A stretch of 64,000 nucleotides of DNA from Chrysomallon squamiferum (Eukaryota > Mollusca > Gastropoda > Neomphalida > Peltospiridae), in the NCBI GenBank assembly GCA_012295275.1, contig CM022674.1:16257649-16321648 (forward strand), in the 5' to 3' direction. The translations under genes were made by a program, and so were the position numbers. Below the pieces are notes generated by a model. It made no database searches and had not been told where the DNA came from. It was given only the letters and a program-made list of their open reading frames with translations. Positions 12,660 through 27,833 of the stretch are shown here, piece after piece. Numbering within the stretch: position 1 is the first letter of the stretch; each line of letters opens with the position of its first letter.

Positions 12660-13985
12660 AAATGCTGTATTCCTAACCTTAACACTAATCCTTAACCTAG
12701 CTCAATTTCTAAACTTAATCCCCTGGAAATTCGCAACATGAGTTTTTTCCCTTACGCTAACTCCAATCGTGACCCCCAAATTATTTTGCACATTATAAGA
12801 TCACTAATGATAATATTTTAATCATCCAAGCTCTAACCCTAACACTAACACTAACCCTAACCCCAAGCATAAACGTAGCTCAACTTCTAAACCTAATCCA
12901 ACGCAGGTCCGGAACATGAATTCTTACCATTTCGCTACTTCCACGTGACTCACACATTATGTTGCACATGATCCTAACACAAGTGATACAATTTAAACAA
13001 CCCTAGGTTTAGCCCTAACCCTAACCCTTATCCAAACTCTAACCCTAACCTTAACCCTATCTCAATTTCTAAACTTAAACCTACGGAATTCCGCCACATT
13101 AATTCTTACCCTTACGCTAATTCGAATCGTGACCTCAAATTAGTTTGCACATTATTAGATGATTAATGATACAGTTTTAATAATCCTAGCTCTAACCCTA
13201 ACCCTAACCCTAACCCTAACCCTAACCTTAACCCTAGCTCAATTTCTAGACCTAAACCTACGGAGGTCCGCAACATTAATTCGTACGATACTTCCAATCG
13301 TATCCCACAAATTATCTTGCACATTGTCATAACACTAATGATACAGTTTAGACAAAACTACCTCTAACCCTAATCCTAACCCTAACCCTAGCTTAACTAT
13401 CCAAAACTAATGCTATGGAGGTTGGGGAATATTAATTCTTACCCTTACGCTAATTCAAATCGTGAACCACAAATTATTTTTGACATTATCATTACACAAG
13501 TGATACAATTTGAATAACCCTAACCCTAACCCTACCCTTAACCGTACCTCAGTTTCAAAGCTCAATCCTACGGAGGTCCGCATCTTTTATTGTTAGCCTT
13601 ACGCTACTTCCAATCGTGACCCAGAATTTATTTTTCACATTATCATAACGTTAATGATAAAACTTAAATAACCTTAGCATCCCTAACACTAACTAACTAA
13701 CCCTAACCCCCTAATTTAAACGCTAGCTCAATTTCTAAAGGAATAGTACGGAGGTTCGCAACATTATTTCTTACCCTTAACGCTACTTCCAGACGTGAAC
13801 CCCAAATCATTTTGTTTATTAATACTAATTTATAATAAATTTAAAAATCCTAGCTCAAACCCTAAACCCTAACCCTGACCCTGACGGTGACCCTACCGAG
13901 GTCCCAAACAATGACGTCATATTATCATAAAATAATGTTTTAACTTTTTGAATGATTCTAGCTCTAACCTAACCCTATATCACGG
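12660..13985. repeat. Composite satellite: ~155-185 bp units with embedded CCCTAA telomeric repeats
   Basis: Seven or so units each contain a variant of 'agctcaatttctaaacct', then 'acggaggtccgcaaca', then 'cttacgctaattccaatcgtgac', then 'caaattattttgcacatta', then several CCCTAA/CCTAAC repeats. Unit starts lie near 12697, 12873, 13058, 13233, 13389, 13546 and 13722. The telomeric parts are degenerate and internal, so this is not a chromosome end. The inverted copy is at 51575-53150. Confidence 0.85.
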
Positions 13986-14634
13986 TGCAAACAATGACGT
14001 CCTTTACCAAATCCAGTTTTAACTTTTTGGACTTCATACGAGTAAACAATATATTGTGTTCTCTCAACCGCTCCGATCGACAAAGAATTCATAAAGAACT
14101 GTAGCAGGTCAAGCATGAATTGTGTATTTCTGTAATTCCTGGAATCGATGTGGACATAAAGCAAGTATGATGGACGGGGAAGTCGAAATTGACAACCAGC
14201 AGATAGGAAAAGTATGTCAGGTATTCAGGAGCTGAGCATACTAGTTTATGTTAGCTGATAGATATAGTCTGCTACACACAACCTGGTTTTGTTCAACCAA
14301 ATGTAATTCAGAATGGGCGGTAACCAGAATCTATCTTTGTTTATTTGCTTATAAAATATTGCCCAGCATTTTCTACTTTAGAAAACACCCTGATTTTTTT
14401 TTTATTTCAACTGAAGCTTCGCCAGTTCTAGAACAATCGATCCGCCTTTGAAACGGACCGTAACAGTTAATTAAATACACTGATTAGAAAATCAGTTATA
14501 TTTTTAATCTTTATTACCAATATTTTATTTCTGCTCTCTAAAGAAGTAGGCCAGATATGTATATCGGAAAAAAAGAAGTTTTAAATGTAACAAGGGAACC
14601 TTTATCACGAGAGACAAGAAGAAGATGTTCAAAA

Positions 14635-15242
14635 TATCTGGATGTTTTTTTTCTAATTTCTACTAAGTCCATACTTGACAACATCATAATAGACGCTTAA
14701 GTTTTCGTAAACAGTGATTCCGTGAGTTAAAACACGACAACAAATGCCAATCTAACGGGAATCCTGCTTTCTGAAAGGTATTTGATATCTGACAACAAAG
14801 CTAGGAATAAATTGGTGTGTGCCGCGAAGTGTGACCTTGAACCCAGATGCAAAACGTTCAGGTTTGAAAAGTCGTCTGCCAAATGTTTTGTTTACAGTGA
14901 AGTTGTCACTGGAGGCTGCAATGCGCCAGTACTGAGTAACATTTCTACTTACTACATACATCAGGGTAAATATCTGTCTGTTTGTCTGTCTGTCTATCTG
15001 TCTGTCTATATCTCAGTAAATATATATATTCTGTTAATATTTCATTATTAACGTCGATATTACGTACTTTAGCTTGATTATCTCTGAAACAAGGTGATAG
15101 TATTAAATGTAGTAGAAGTAGCAGCACTAGTAGTAGTGATTGTGATAGTTGAAACAGTATTATAGTAGAGTTGCAGTAGTAGTTTTATAGAAATATAAGG
15201 AATGAAGTACTATCTGTAATAATATTATTGCTTGTAGCGGCA

Positions 15243-15285
<43 letters not shown>

Positions 15286-15460
15286 TTATTATGTGTGTTG
15301 TTGTTTTTGTCGTTGATGTTGTTTCATTATTACTGTAGAGATATCAGCCTGGTTTGCTTTCATTTACGAGGATGTGAGGAAGGCGTGGTACGTATACGAC
15401 ATTGAAAAGAACTCTTGGGAAAAGTTTGAACTTGATGATAGGATGGCTGATGCCATCTGA
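14635..15460 (+). pseudogene. Secreted PAN/apple-domain gene, contig 1 copy
   Basis: A PAN-like exon (about 14778-14965) reads LVCAAKCDLEPRCKTFRFEK and then SAKCFVYSE, with the C-x3-C and later cysteines of PAN/apple domains, which bind sugars or proteins outside cells. It ends at a GT donor and joins in phase to a second exon (15339-15460) reading EISAWFAFIYEDVRKAWYVY and stopping at TGA. Upstream, an ATG at 14635 begins a hydrophobic stretch that matches the better preserved signal peptide of the contig 2 copy (ATG at 50952), but several stop codons lie between it and the PAN exon. If 'gtgagt' at about 14731 is a real donor the two parts could be spliced, so the 5' end may not be dead. The second exon may be the first blade-like strand of the propeller encoded downstream, but its stop codon argues against a join. 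Confidence 0.55.
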
Positions 15461-15513
15461 TTTAACCCACAAAAAAAAAAAAAATGACAAAAAACTGATT
15501 TCTACTAGTAATA

Positions 15514-15651
<138 letters not shown>

Positions 15652-15770
15652 GTCTTCTCTCTATACAGATAGGTAGTTAGACTGATAGACAGTCAGAGAG
15701 ACAGACAGGACAATGGACAAACATAGAAATAGGTAAACACACAGATTAACATACAAACGGATATATATAT

Positions 15771-15774
15771 ATAT

Positions 15775-15854
<80 letters not shown>
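15771..15854. repeat. (AG)n microsatellite
   Basis: About 40 AG units, followed by TG-rich and (TATC)n repeats to about 16110. This is the one long tract in the region whose purine strand matches the sense strand of the neighbouring gene. Confidence 0.97.
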
Positions 15855-15855
<1 letters not shown>

Positions 15856-16518
15856 AGATCAGAGGAAAGTATGTGTATGTGTGTGTGTGTTAATGTGTGT
15901 TTGCATGTGTATGTGTGTTCACACACAGAACTATTGAGAGCTAGATAGATGCATATATACATACATGTGTATGTGACTATATATCTGTTTAAATATTTAT
16001 CTATATGTCTGTCTATCTATCTATTTATCTATCCATCTATTTATATGTCTATTTATTTATATGTGTGTTTGTGAGTGTGTGTGTGTGTCTGTGTGTCTGT
16101 GTGTGTAATAGTCTGTGTGTACATTTTTAGCGAGATACCTACCTGTCTGTATCTCAGTACCTTTTTTTTTTTATTTTAAACATTTTAACACTTTTTTGTG
16201 TCTCTGGTTTTCTGTTTTTAATAATCTTTGTGTTTAAGACCTAAATATTTAAGAATTTGACTAATTTGAAAAACAATCCTGTATTTTATTTCTCATTAAT
16301 TTCTAGTTTAAAAATATCAGATTTCTATTTTCTTTACTTAATTTCAGACGTTCCGCAGATTTTTGATACAGCACTGGATAGCAAAAATCGTAGACTCTAT
16401 TATTCCGGTGGCAACAATATAGAGTTCATTGACCTTCAAAGTGGCAAACAAAGGAAAGTTCTAACAGAAAATGGAGCCAATTTGAGACGTTTGTACGTTG
16501 ACCCAGAAAAGATGTAGT

Positions 16519-16524
16519 TGAAAC

Positions 16525-16567
<43 letters not shown>

Positions 16568-16570
16568 ATA
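16519..16570. repeat. (TAG)n microsatellite
   Basis: About 16 units directly after the first propeller exon, in the intron, with degenerate TAG/CAG words continuing to about 16700. Confidence 0.9.
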
Positions 16571-17478
16571 GCAGTAGCAGTAGCAGAAACAGCAGTAGTA
16601 AAAGTAGTGGTAGTAAGTATACTAGTTATAGTTGTGGTGGTTTCAGAATTAGTAACTGTAATAGTAGTAGCAGTTGTAGTAGAAACAGTAGTATTTGGTT
16701 AATTCGCTGTAGTTATAGTAGTAATAATGGTACTATGTTATGAGAAGTAGCGATTGTTGTTGCTGCTGCTGTTGTTGTTCTTATTATTGTTGTTGATGGT
16801 GGTGGTGGTGTTCTTCTTCTTCATTTTGTCACCGGTAGTCTCCTCTTTCTTAGTTTTCATTCCTGGAAATTTCTGATCCTAATATGACACTTTATCTGTG
16901 TTTGAATTAAGCCTATGTCTAGCACTAAAGCGAATGCTGATATAAAAATGAATTACTATTATTAGTTCAATGTCTTTGTCATATTTATTTTTATTATTTG
17001 TTTTCTTTCTGTGGTAGGCTCATCTTTGCTGATATTCCCACTGAAGGAATTATACGTAGTGACTATGATAAGAAAACAACGCAGACAATTTCTGGCTTTC
17101 CAGAGATATATAATATCTCCTTTGATGCGAAATGTACCCATTTTCCTTGTCTTTTGATGTTTATAATTCATTCAAATTTACGAGCCAACAACAGCCCATC
17201 TATCTATCTTTCTAACTAACTACCTAACTACCTAAATAAATAAATAAAAAATTACTAATTCTAAATACTAAAAGATAAGGATGAAACAAGTTTGTGAGAG
17301 AGAGAGAGAGAGAGAAGGAAGAGAAAGTAGTGAAAGAAAAAGAGAATTAACGATATGACCAGAACAGAATGGAGAAAAAAAAAAAAAAAATAAAAAAAAA
17401 AATAAAAAAATAAGAAAATTAAAAAAAAAAAAATATCAGACATAATTAATCCTGTTAAATGTCGGTGTATCTTGAATA

Positions 17479-17479
17479 T

Positions 17480-17510
<31 letters not shown>

Positions 17511-17590
17511 TTTGTTTGTTTGTTTGTTTGTTTGTTTGTTTGTTTATTTATTTATTTATTTTTTATTTTATTTTATTTATTTATTTTGTA
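17479..17590. repeat. (TTTA)n/(GTTT)n repeat
   Basis: Tetranucleotide runs in the intron before the last propeller exon. The preceding 17370-17430 is A-rich. Confidence 0.9.
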
Positions 17591-17789
17591 ATTATTGTCA
17601 TCAGATCACAGACTAATTTGGATAAATAAGGATCAGACGCTGTTGATATGGGAAAATGTGTGGGGTGAAGATCGCGTTCAAATCCCAGTCAATCCGAAAA
17701 CATTTCTGGGGATATAACTTTTATCCCATGGAATGGAATCATTTTCACAACCATCAGTATGAAAAGGTGATTTGATTTGACTTTTTGTT

Positions 17790-18210
17790 TAGTGACATTA
17801 GAACAAAATTAACAAGATATACATACTATAAACCTCTAAACCTCTAAAGAATTAACAAAATGTACATATTACTACAATTACTGTTACTTCTTACAAAAAA
17901 ATTAACAAAAATGTACATACTAGCTTCCTCTAAACCTACTATACTATTACTACAATTATTATTACTAAAAAATTAAAAAAATTAACTAGATGTACATACT
18001 AGCTATTACTTCTCTAAACCTACTATACTATTACTACTGTATTATTACTATTACTATTACTAAAAAAATTAAAAAGATAAGATATACAAGCTAGCTACCT
18101 CTTAACTATAACAAATACTATTACTAAAACTATATTACTATAATTACTACTACTAAAAAATTAACAAGATGTACATACTAGCTTCCTCTAAACCTACTAG
18201 ATCCCACACG
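17790..18210. repeat. ~70-bp tandem repeat, inverted copy of 35690-35930
   Basis: The unit contains 'attaacaagatgtacatact', 'agct', 'cctctaaacctactata' and 'ctattactacaattatta'. About five degenerate copies follow the last propeller exon. The same unit, reverse-complemented, occurs next to the contig 2 copy of that exon, so both moved together. Confidence 0.75.
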
Positions 18211-18884
18211 ATATACACTTACAAATATATATTAATACAATAAAACAACAGTACGAACAACAAAAGCAACAACATGACTCAATAACAAATAAACAGAACA
18301 ACCATATAAACACACACTCCCCTCAGTAACAAAAACCCACAAAGATACAGCAACAAAAAGAAAGATAACAAACATTTCGCCCTAAACCAATCGCTGAAGC
18401 AAGACAGAACAAATCATATTTCAAATGATCATTTCCCTGATGACTATTATACGAATAAACAATTCTGTTCGCCTTCTATTTATTTCAGATGAATTGAAAG
18501 AATCAGTATAACTTACACAAAAATATCAATAATCACTACATTATTAATTAAATTATCCATATTCACTGTAGCATAAAATATTTGTTCACCGAATGTGATT
18601 ACAGTTCTGTTTGGCTTCTGTATGTTTCAGCTGAACCGAGAGAAGCTGCAGAAATTATTAGAAAAGGTTTTATTTAACACAGGACTGAAAACAGAAGCTT
18701 GTGTCAAACGTTTAATATATTTGAAGAGTTCAGTTTGGTAGTGACAGTGCCTTGGAAACATTAGGAGAAGAAATTACTAGTTTATTTGGCTCTGTGGAAT
18801 AACGATTGAAATCTCTTCATATAAGTAGATTAATTTATTTCTGAATACAGATATCTGAATTTCGACATTGATACCATTTATAAA

Positions 18885-21339
<2,455 letters not shown>

Positions 21340-21989
21340 AACAGGATTGAGAATTTGAACATCTCCTGTTATAAATTGGAACTGTAATGACAATTCGACC
21401 CTCATCTATTTTGATCTAAAACAAGATTGAGAATTTGAACATCTTCTGTTATAAATTGAAACGGTAATACAAATTCCACCATCTTCTGTTTTGAACAAAT
21501 AGTTTTAGGAACATTTGTTTGTCTTCTGACTAAAGTTATATCAGTAATAACAAAAATGACCGTCTTCTGTTTTGAACTAAAAATATAATGAAAATTTCAC
21601 AATCTCGGGTTTTGGACTAAACATCTAATGAAAATTCGACAACCTTCAACTTTGAACGCAAACTGTTATGACAATTCAACCATTTTCTGTTTTGAATTAA
21701 AACTGTATTGAAAATTCCACCATCTCCTTTTCTGAACTAAAATTATAATGGAAATTCGTTCATCTTCACCTACGAACTAAAACTGTAATGAAAATTCCAC
21801 CATATGCTGTTTTGACCTAAAGTTGTGACGAAAATTCGAGTATCTTCTGTTTTGAAGTAAAACTGTAAAGAAAATTCGAGTATTTTCGGATGTGAATTAA
21901 AACTGTGATGAAAATTCGAACAGCTTCTGTTTTGAACTAAAAATGTAATAAAAACTCTACAGTCGTCTTTTTTTAATTAAAACAGTTTT

Positions 21990-22988
21990 GTTAGTTGAAA
22001 CGAGACAATAGTGCTAGCCTAAATTATTAACTTGAGTAATGAAATAAAAAAAAATAAAAAAAACCACTATTCCAATTTACAGGAATGTTTTGTTTAATCA
22101 AAATACTGAAAACAGTGCCATTCAAAAAAACACACAACAAACCCCCAAAACAGAAAGAAAATATCTGAATTGTTTATTTCTTTTAGCATTTATTTCATAT
22201 ATATTTATAAACTACTAATTTTGAAACAATTGCTAAATGTAAATTTATAACACTTGTTAAATTTAGTTTTCTTTGGAAAGAGTTGTTAAATATAAATTTA
22301 TGTAAGCAAATGTTGCTGAATTATTTTATTTTAATTCGTGTTCTGGATAAAGATGCATTTATGATAATATAAAAACGAGAACTATTACTGGTATTTGAAA
22401 CGTTCTCCTGATACCGGTAGATTATAAGTATCGATCCCAGCTTTATCGAGTTTGTCCTTATCACATTCGTGTTTGTTAGTGCTGACTTTATATACAAAAT
22501 TATAGTATGTGTTGTACAGTATAAAATAGTTTGGAAAAGATTCCTCACTGCTAACATAAAAGTTTATTTTGTGGAGGAAACATTCCTGAAACTTCTACCA
22601 GTGTTGAATGTAGATTTGAAAAGAATTCGTGTTATCTCTGTAATAAAAGGAAAACCTGTTCATTCTTTATTTCGGTTTGTTTGTTTGTGTGGTTATTTGA
22701 TTATTTGTTGAATTATTTATTTTAATTTGTGCCTGTTTTATTTATTTATTCATTTATTTATTTCAATATATATATGTATGCGTTAACATGATTATAAATA
22801 AATAAAAATAAAACAAACAATCAAATAATAATAAAATTACTACTACTAATACTACGAGTACGACTACGACTACGACTACGACTAGTACTACTACTACTAA
22901 TAATGCTAATAATAATCATAAATACAAACACACACACACATATAAAAGGTTGATTATAAACATATGCATGCGTGTGTTTGTCTGTGTT

Positions 22989-23058
<70 letters not shown>

Positions 23059-23090
23059 GTGTTAATAGGTTTATTTGTCCACCATGGTGG
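21990..23090. other. Non-coding spacer with CA and TA repeats
   Basis: Matches contig 2 at about 47600-48560 in inverted orientation. Holds (TTTA)n near 22740, a short CGACTA run near 22860 and (TA)n(CA)n at 22990-23056. The open frames here are not conserved between the two copies. Confidence 0.5.
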
Positions 23091-23094
23091 TTCT

Positions 23095-23770
23095 TTTGGA
23101 AGTCCGCTTTAAGAGAGATTGTTTAAGAAGTATGAATTATGCAAGCGGGTGTACATTCCAAAGGAAGAGTTCTTCTTGATTATGGTCCAGCGAAAGAAGA
23201 TCTTTCACGAGTACTTACTACCTCATGTCCACGTTTGAAATTCTTCAGTGCGCAAACGCGCAGAAACTGACCAAGAAACGCCAAACAGCTGAAGACGCCA
23301 GGTCTGACCAGCTGCGGTCCCACTCCGAGGATGACCAGTTGACGCCAAACGTAGAGTTCCTGTGTCGACGTCAGCGCCACGCGAAAATTCGCCGAAGATG
23401 AACAGTTTCAGCAAGACGAGCGGATGATCAAACGCAGTCGCGTTGTGTTTTCTGCCGGAGAAGAAGGAGAGAGAGACAACGTGGCAGTGTCTGTTCCAGC
23501 TGTGGACAGGGGCCGCGGTGACCCCAGGAGCCTGCTGGGTGTGATTGTAGATACTGATGACAATGAACAGTCTACCAGGAACCAGTTTGATGTGTGTTCC
23601 CACAGACTGCTTTTGTTGTATGATGTGTCAAAATGTTTTTAGAGCAGCAGTGTCAAAGGAGTTACGCAGGAGGACAAGGGTTTGTGAAATGCAACTATAG
23701 AGGAAAAAAGAGCTGTCAAACAAAACGTGTATGTTTCGAGAACAAACGTCTGAACTGCTGTAATAAATAG
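23095..23770 (+). pseudogene. KRBA2-like integrase-derived gene, internally deleted, contig 1 copy
   Basis: The piece from 23424 reads MIKRSRVVFSAGEEGE and then VPAVDRGRGDPRSLLGVIVD, the post-integrase region of KRAB-A-domain-containing-protein-2-like genes, which are integrase-derived and abundant in molluscs. The final piece reads GGQGFVKCNYRGKKSCQTKR and ends LNCCNK with TAG at 23768, matching the Cys-rich tail of that family. The opening part (23105-23225) corresponds to its N-terminal region but carries stops in this copy. The whole integrase core is absent, and about 40 bases are missing after VDTDDNEQ compared with the contig 2 copy. This is the remnant of a transposon-derived gene. 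Confidence 0.7.
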
Positions 23771-23779
23771 AACACTACT

Positions 23780-23995
23780 AGATGAGTTTCGAAATAAATA
23801 TCTTCATCCAGTTGTAAGTCATTATTTTTCATTCAGTCATTTTCAGTAATAACTCGAGGTCTATTTCAGTAGTTTGGCCTATTTATTGGAAATCTTAGAC
23901 ATTAGGCCAAATGCCTGACGGTCTTGTGAGTTAGGCTAAACCTAAACATTTCAGGCATTAGACCAGATGACTTCTTTCACATATTGGCTGTAATC

Positions 23996-24030
<35 letters not shown>

Positions 24031-25000
24031 TATACACACACACACACACACACACACAAAAACACATACAGATACATATACATATCTACACACCTACGCT
24101 CATAACGCTATTTAAGAGACTGTGAGGGTTGATAAGTCATGTATTGTTATGTTGCATATATTGTTGTGAACTGTCGTGGATCAGGTTTTTCAAAAAAATG
24201 TTTTGTTGTCTCTTGTTTAGTAAAATTGCCTTTTACTTTTCTGTCTTTTGTGTCATTTAAAAACCGACGTGAAACACACACACAGACACACACACGTACA
24301 AATACAAATGCATATACAAAGACACGCAGATACATTCAAACATTATAACAATATTATATACACATTAATTATGCAGACACACTAGGTATAAACATATAAA
24401 AACAGACACAAACACAACATACTTAAGCTGAGGATTTCGCTACGGAATACATTCTGTCTCTCTACAAATTCAATGTATCAAATACACTGATTTACACACT
24501 GAACCGTTGCAGATAAGTTCATCCAGAGCTACGGTTCTTGCTATTTATAGACAGGGAAATAGCAACATTAATATAATAAATGTAATTGTTTCAGTAACAT
24601 AACTTATTTAAATAAACGTGTTTGGTTTACTTCATTGTCGATTATTAAATATTTGAAAGGAACAGAAGGCCAAAACATCCTTTGTGGCATCTATAAACAG
24701 ACAGACAATTGTATTTGCGCAGTTAATGAAGACTGCAGGGTGTCAGTTTAAGAATGGGTTGTATGCACGCTTCACTTAGATATCTCGCTTCTGGAACTAA
24801 TATGTTGTTGGGCTTCACTCAGTGTTTACACATTTTTAATAACATGTAGACGAACTTTCATTCGAAGGAAGGTTTCATTGTAATTTCTATGTTTTCTGGT
24901 GTTGTTTGTAGCTAGAAACCTTTCTGATATTCAATACCTTCCTGTCATATTGTCTGCGCATGAATAATACAGTGTCATTCTAGACACAAAAAAAAAAAAA
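23780..25000. other. Non-coding spacer, end of the duplicated block
   Basis: Holds a repeated phrase around 'aggtctatttcagtagtttggcct', with three related 'ttaggcc' words at 23870-23970, (TA)n(CA)n at 23998-24060 and CA-rich sequence to 24420. Similarity to contig 2 (inverted, 45535-46790) ends at about 24990 at an A-rich tract. Confidence 0.5.
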
Positions 25001-25145
25001 AAGTAAAAAAAGACAATAAATAAATAAATAAATAAATAAAAAAGGAAAAATATATAAAACAAAACAAAAAATAAAACTCGAAAAAGAACAAAAACCACAA
25101 AAAAAAAAAAAAAAGAACAAAAAAAAAAACAACAACAAACAAATG
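24985..25145. repeat. A-rich low-complexity tract
   Basis: Mixed poly-A, AAAT and AAAC runs. It marks the boundary of the inverted similarity between contigs 1 and 2; the contig 2 counterpart is T-rich at 45390-45530. Confidence 0.85.
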
Positions 25146-25634
25146 AATTTTAGCGGTTTTGTTTTTGACCGGAATTCCGCCGCTCTAATGTCGCACCAAC
25201 AGCTGTGGACGTATTAAACTGGATTTTAATATTTATTGCGGAAAGCATCTTGAGTTAATACCAATCGATCTATATGTCCATTACTGAAAACACTATGAGC
25301 AGGCCACTTTAAACACGTGTCGCTGTCCTTGGTCACGTGATCTATGGAAACTATAATGAGATCTGAAAATTAAGAGTATATCGTGCTGAAGGTTGGGTGA
25401 TCGTTCCCTGTCGCTTTGCTTGGGGTTATTACTGTTTCAAATGTGTTTCGATATTTCTTAATGAGACAACTTGTATTTTCACACATAACTACATTAAAAT
25501 TAAACTATACAATGAAAAAAAAAAAAAAAAAAAAAAAAAAAATGTATAGGCCTAATGACAAGCTGATCATATTAAACGCTATTTCTTCTTTTCCTTCTTC
25601 GTAATATTCGTTCCATCTTTTTTTTATGACAGAG

Positions 25635-25635
<1 letters not shown>

Positions 25636-25710
<75 letters not shown>

Positions 25711-25730
25711 CACCATAATCAACACCTCAA

Positions 25731-25766
<36 letters not shown>

Positions 25767-25830
25767 ACTAATAAATATAATACCAGTCTGTTAACTAAAC
25801 TAAACTAAAAAAAAAAAAAAAAAGAAAAAG
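25636..25830. repeat. (CA)n and poly-A tracts
   Basis: About 36 CA units at 25637-25707, followed by runs of A at 25730-25765 and 25807-25823. No coding content. Confidence 0.95.
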
Positions 25831-25839
25831 AAAAATACA

Positions 25840-27400
25840 AAATTATTATACTGCCAGCGCAATCCGTATGTCAAAGGGATTTAACAGCAACAGCTTTCAT
25901 TATATACACTTTACTGGTTGCTTCCCTTTATCAACCATCCGCATGAAATTTGAAAAAAGAACCAAAGAAAAACATTTAGCTTAATTTTTGAGTGCTGCTG
26001 TCTCTGTGGCATTATTACATTTAAATTACATAACTACAGTTAATCAGTACAAAATATCTTTAACCCTATTTGAAATATTTACACTTGCTTCTAGCCAAGG
26101 ATTAAGAGCACGTATTTAAAATAACAATGATATTGGGCGTGGTTTATTGCAGACTCGGCCGGTCATTTTTAAAAATACGTTAACCAATGAATTTCAAGAA
26201 GCGTAATTATTGACAAGACGACCTGACCTAATTCAGCTTATGACCTGATTTTAGTAAATCTTGAACAGTGACATTACACCAGCAGTTTCCGATCGGTGGT
26301 TGTTATCGGAACTCTCGTATGTGAGAAGAAATGCGATGAGTTCGCTAATCATTAGTTTTGTCGTCTTTAAGCTGATTAATTCTCCTGAATCTGCCGTTTC
26401 TAATGACTATGTAGTTGTCCCGTTTAGGCTCATGTAAACTGGTTATAAGCACAAGAGACATAATTGATTTGAAAAGTTTACAACGCAGTGATGGCTTGCC
26501 GAGGTAATGCATGCAGATTTTTTTAATGTATACGAATTTTTATAAATGCTGCTTCTTATTTTTGTTATGCAAGCACATCTAAATTAACTTAACTACACTG
26601 TCGTTCTTTTTGTAAATAATTAAACAAGGAATTTTTCTTTAAAATAAATTGAATAAATAAATACATGCATTGTAATAGTAAATATTAAGAAGAAAAAAAA
26701 ATAGCTAAATAAATAAATCACAACAAAATTAAAATGAATTTTGACTGAAATTATTAATTTGTATTCTGACATATTATTTAAAACTGAATATGCTTATTCT
26801 TCAAAAGTTTTGTAACTGGTCTTACAGTCAGAACCACTGACACAAACACTAACTTTACCATGTACTGTTAAACCACAACCACAAGAACATTATTACTTTG
26901 ACTACCAACACTGCTATCACTGGTAACATTCAACCATGGATTATCATCTGCACCATCATCTATTATTATAATCATCATCATCAGCAGCAGCAGCATTATT
27001 ATTGTCATCAAGATAATCATCATAATTATTATCTTCATCATCAACATTATCATTCTCAGGAATATTGTGGTTTTAACATCAGATAATAAAATAGGATTTT
27101 ACTATTTACAATATCATTTTCTGTTATTGTTTATTGTGGTTATTATGTTTCATATTTCACACTTCACCAATTTTTTTCTTTACCATGACCTGTCAAGGTA
27201 TTATTTTTTTGGTAACCACTCAAACATTTCAAATTTAAAAAAAAAAAAAAAAAAAAAAGAAAAGTATAGATATACACACATACATAAACAACATTAAAAT
27301 GTGTTGAAGTTTATTTATAAAGTAACTGTGAGAAAATATCTTCAATGTATTTTGTGTAGATCTATTTCTTAATATTTTTTTATTTATTATGAAATGATCT
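25840..27400. other. Spacer upstream of the receptor kinase
   Basis: At 26492 an ATG opens a 13-base candidate exon (ATG GCT TGC CGA G) before a GT donor. Its phase would fit an acceptor at 27526, but that join meets a TAG four codons later, so I do not trust it as the start. Also contains (CAT)n/(CAG)n words at 26965-27050 and poly-A at 27238-27258. The real promoter and signal-peptide exon of the kinase gene are not identified. Confidence 0.4.
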
Positions 27401-27408
27401 ACAAACTT

Positions 27409-27410
<2 letters not shown>

Positions 27411-27502
<92 letters not shown>
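27411..27502 (+). repeat. (TC)n microsatellite
   Basis: About 46 units ending 24-36 bases before the acceptor(s) of the first recognised receptor kinase exon, where it would act as or extend a polypyrimidine tract. Confidence 0.97.
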
Positions 27503-27506
<4 letters not shown>

Positions 27507-27537
27507 GTTTATTTATTTATTTACAGGGAGGTCTTAG

Positions 27538-27755
27538 AACTGTACTTTTAACCCGTGTTTATCGCTCAACATGTCTCAAGTCGACACTGACATTGTGCAA
27601 GGGTATGGATGTTATTTAGTTGTGGTGAGAATTTTTTGTTGTTTACTTATATCTACATTAACATGGATCCCATTAACTGACATATGTCCATTTCACATAA
27701 ATACACATTCATAAATATAATATTTAAACATGTACATTTAGACATAATAAATCAA

Positions 27756-27833
<78 letters not shown>

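Larger units (their letters stand above)
16348..17770 (+). pseudogene. LDL-receptor class B (YWTD-like) propeller exons
   Basis: Three exons chain in phase. Exon 16348-16513 reads IFDTALDSKNRRLYYSGG and IEFIDLQSGKQRKV. Exon 17018-17133 reads LIFADIPTEGIIRSDYD. Exon 17605-17770 reads HRLIWINKDQTLLIWEN. The recurring pattern of a basic residue, L-[IY]-[YFW] and then an acidic or I-D/S-D strand is that of YWTD six-bladed propellers, extracellular modules of LDL receptor-type proteins. Only about three blades are seen, so the gene is partial or part of a larger protein. The last exon lacks one base at 'ctggggatata' relative to the contig 2 copy (35958-36124), which shifts the frame and creates a TAA. 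The donor after 17133 (gtaccc) is weak. The gene may belong with the PAN exons at 14.6-15.5 kb. Confidence 0.6.

Noticed and set aside
12660-13985. True chromosome end (telomere)
   Set aside because: The CCCTAA arrays are short, degenerate and interrupted by a unique core, and ordinary sequence lies on both sides.
23180-23603. Minus-strand open frames across the KRBA2-like remnant (and plus-strand ones at 46822-47493)
   Set aside because: They are antisense shadows; the sense strand shows the family motifs including VPAVDRGRGDP and the Cys-rich end.
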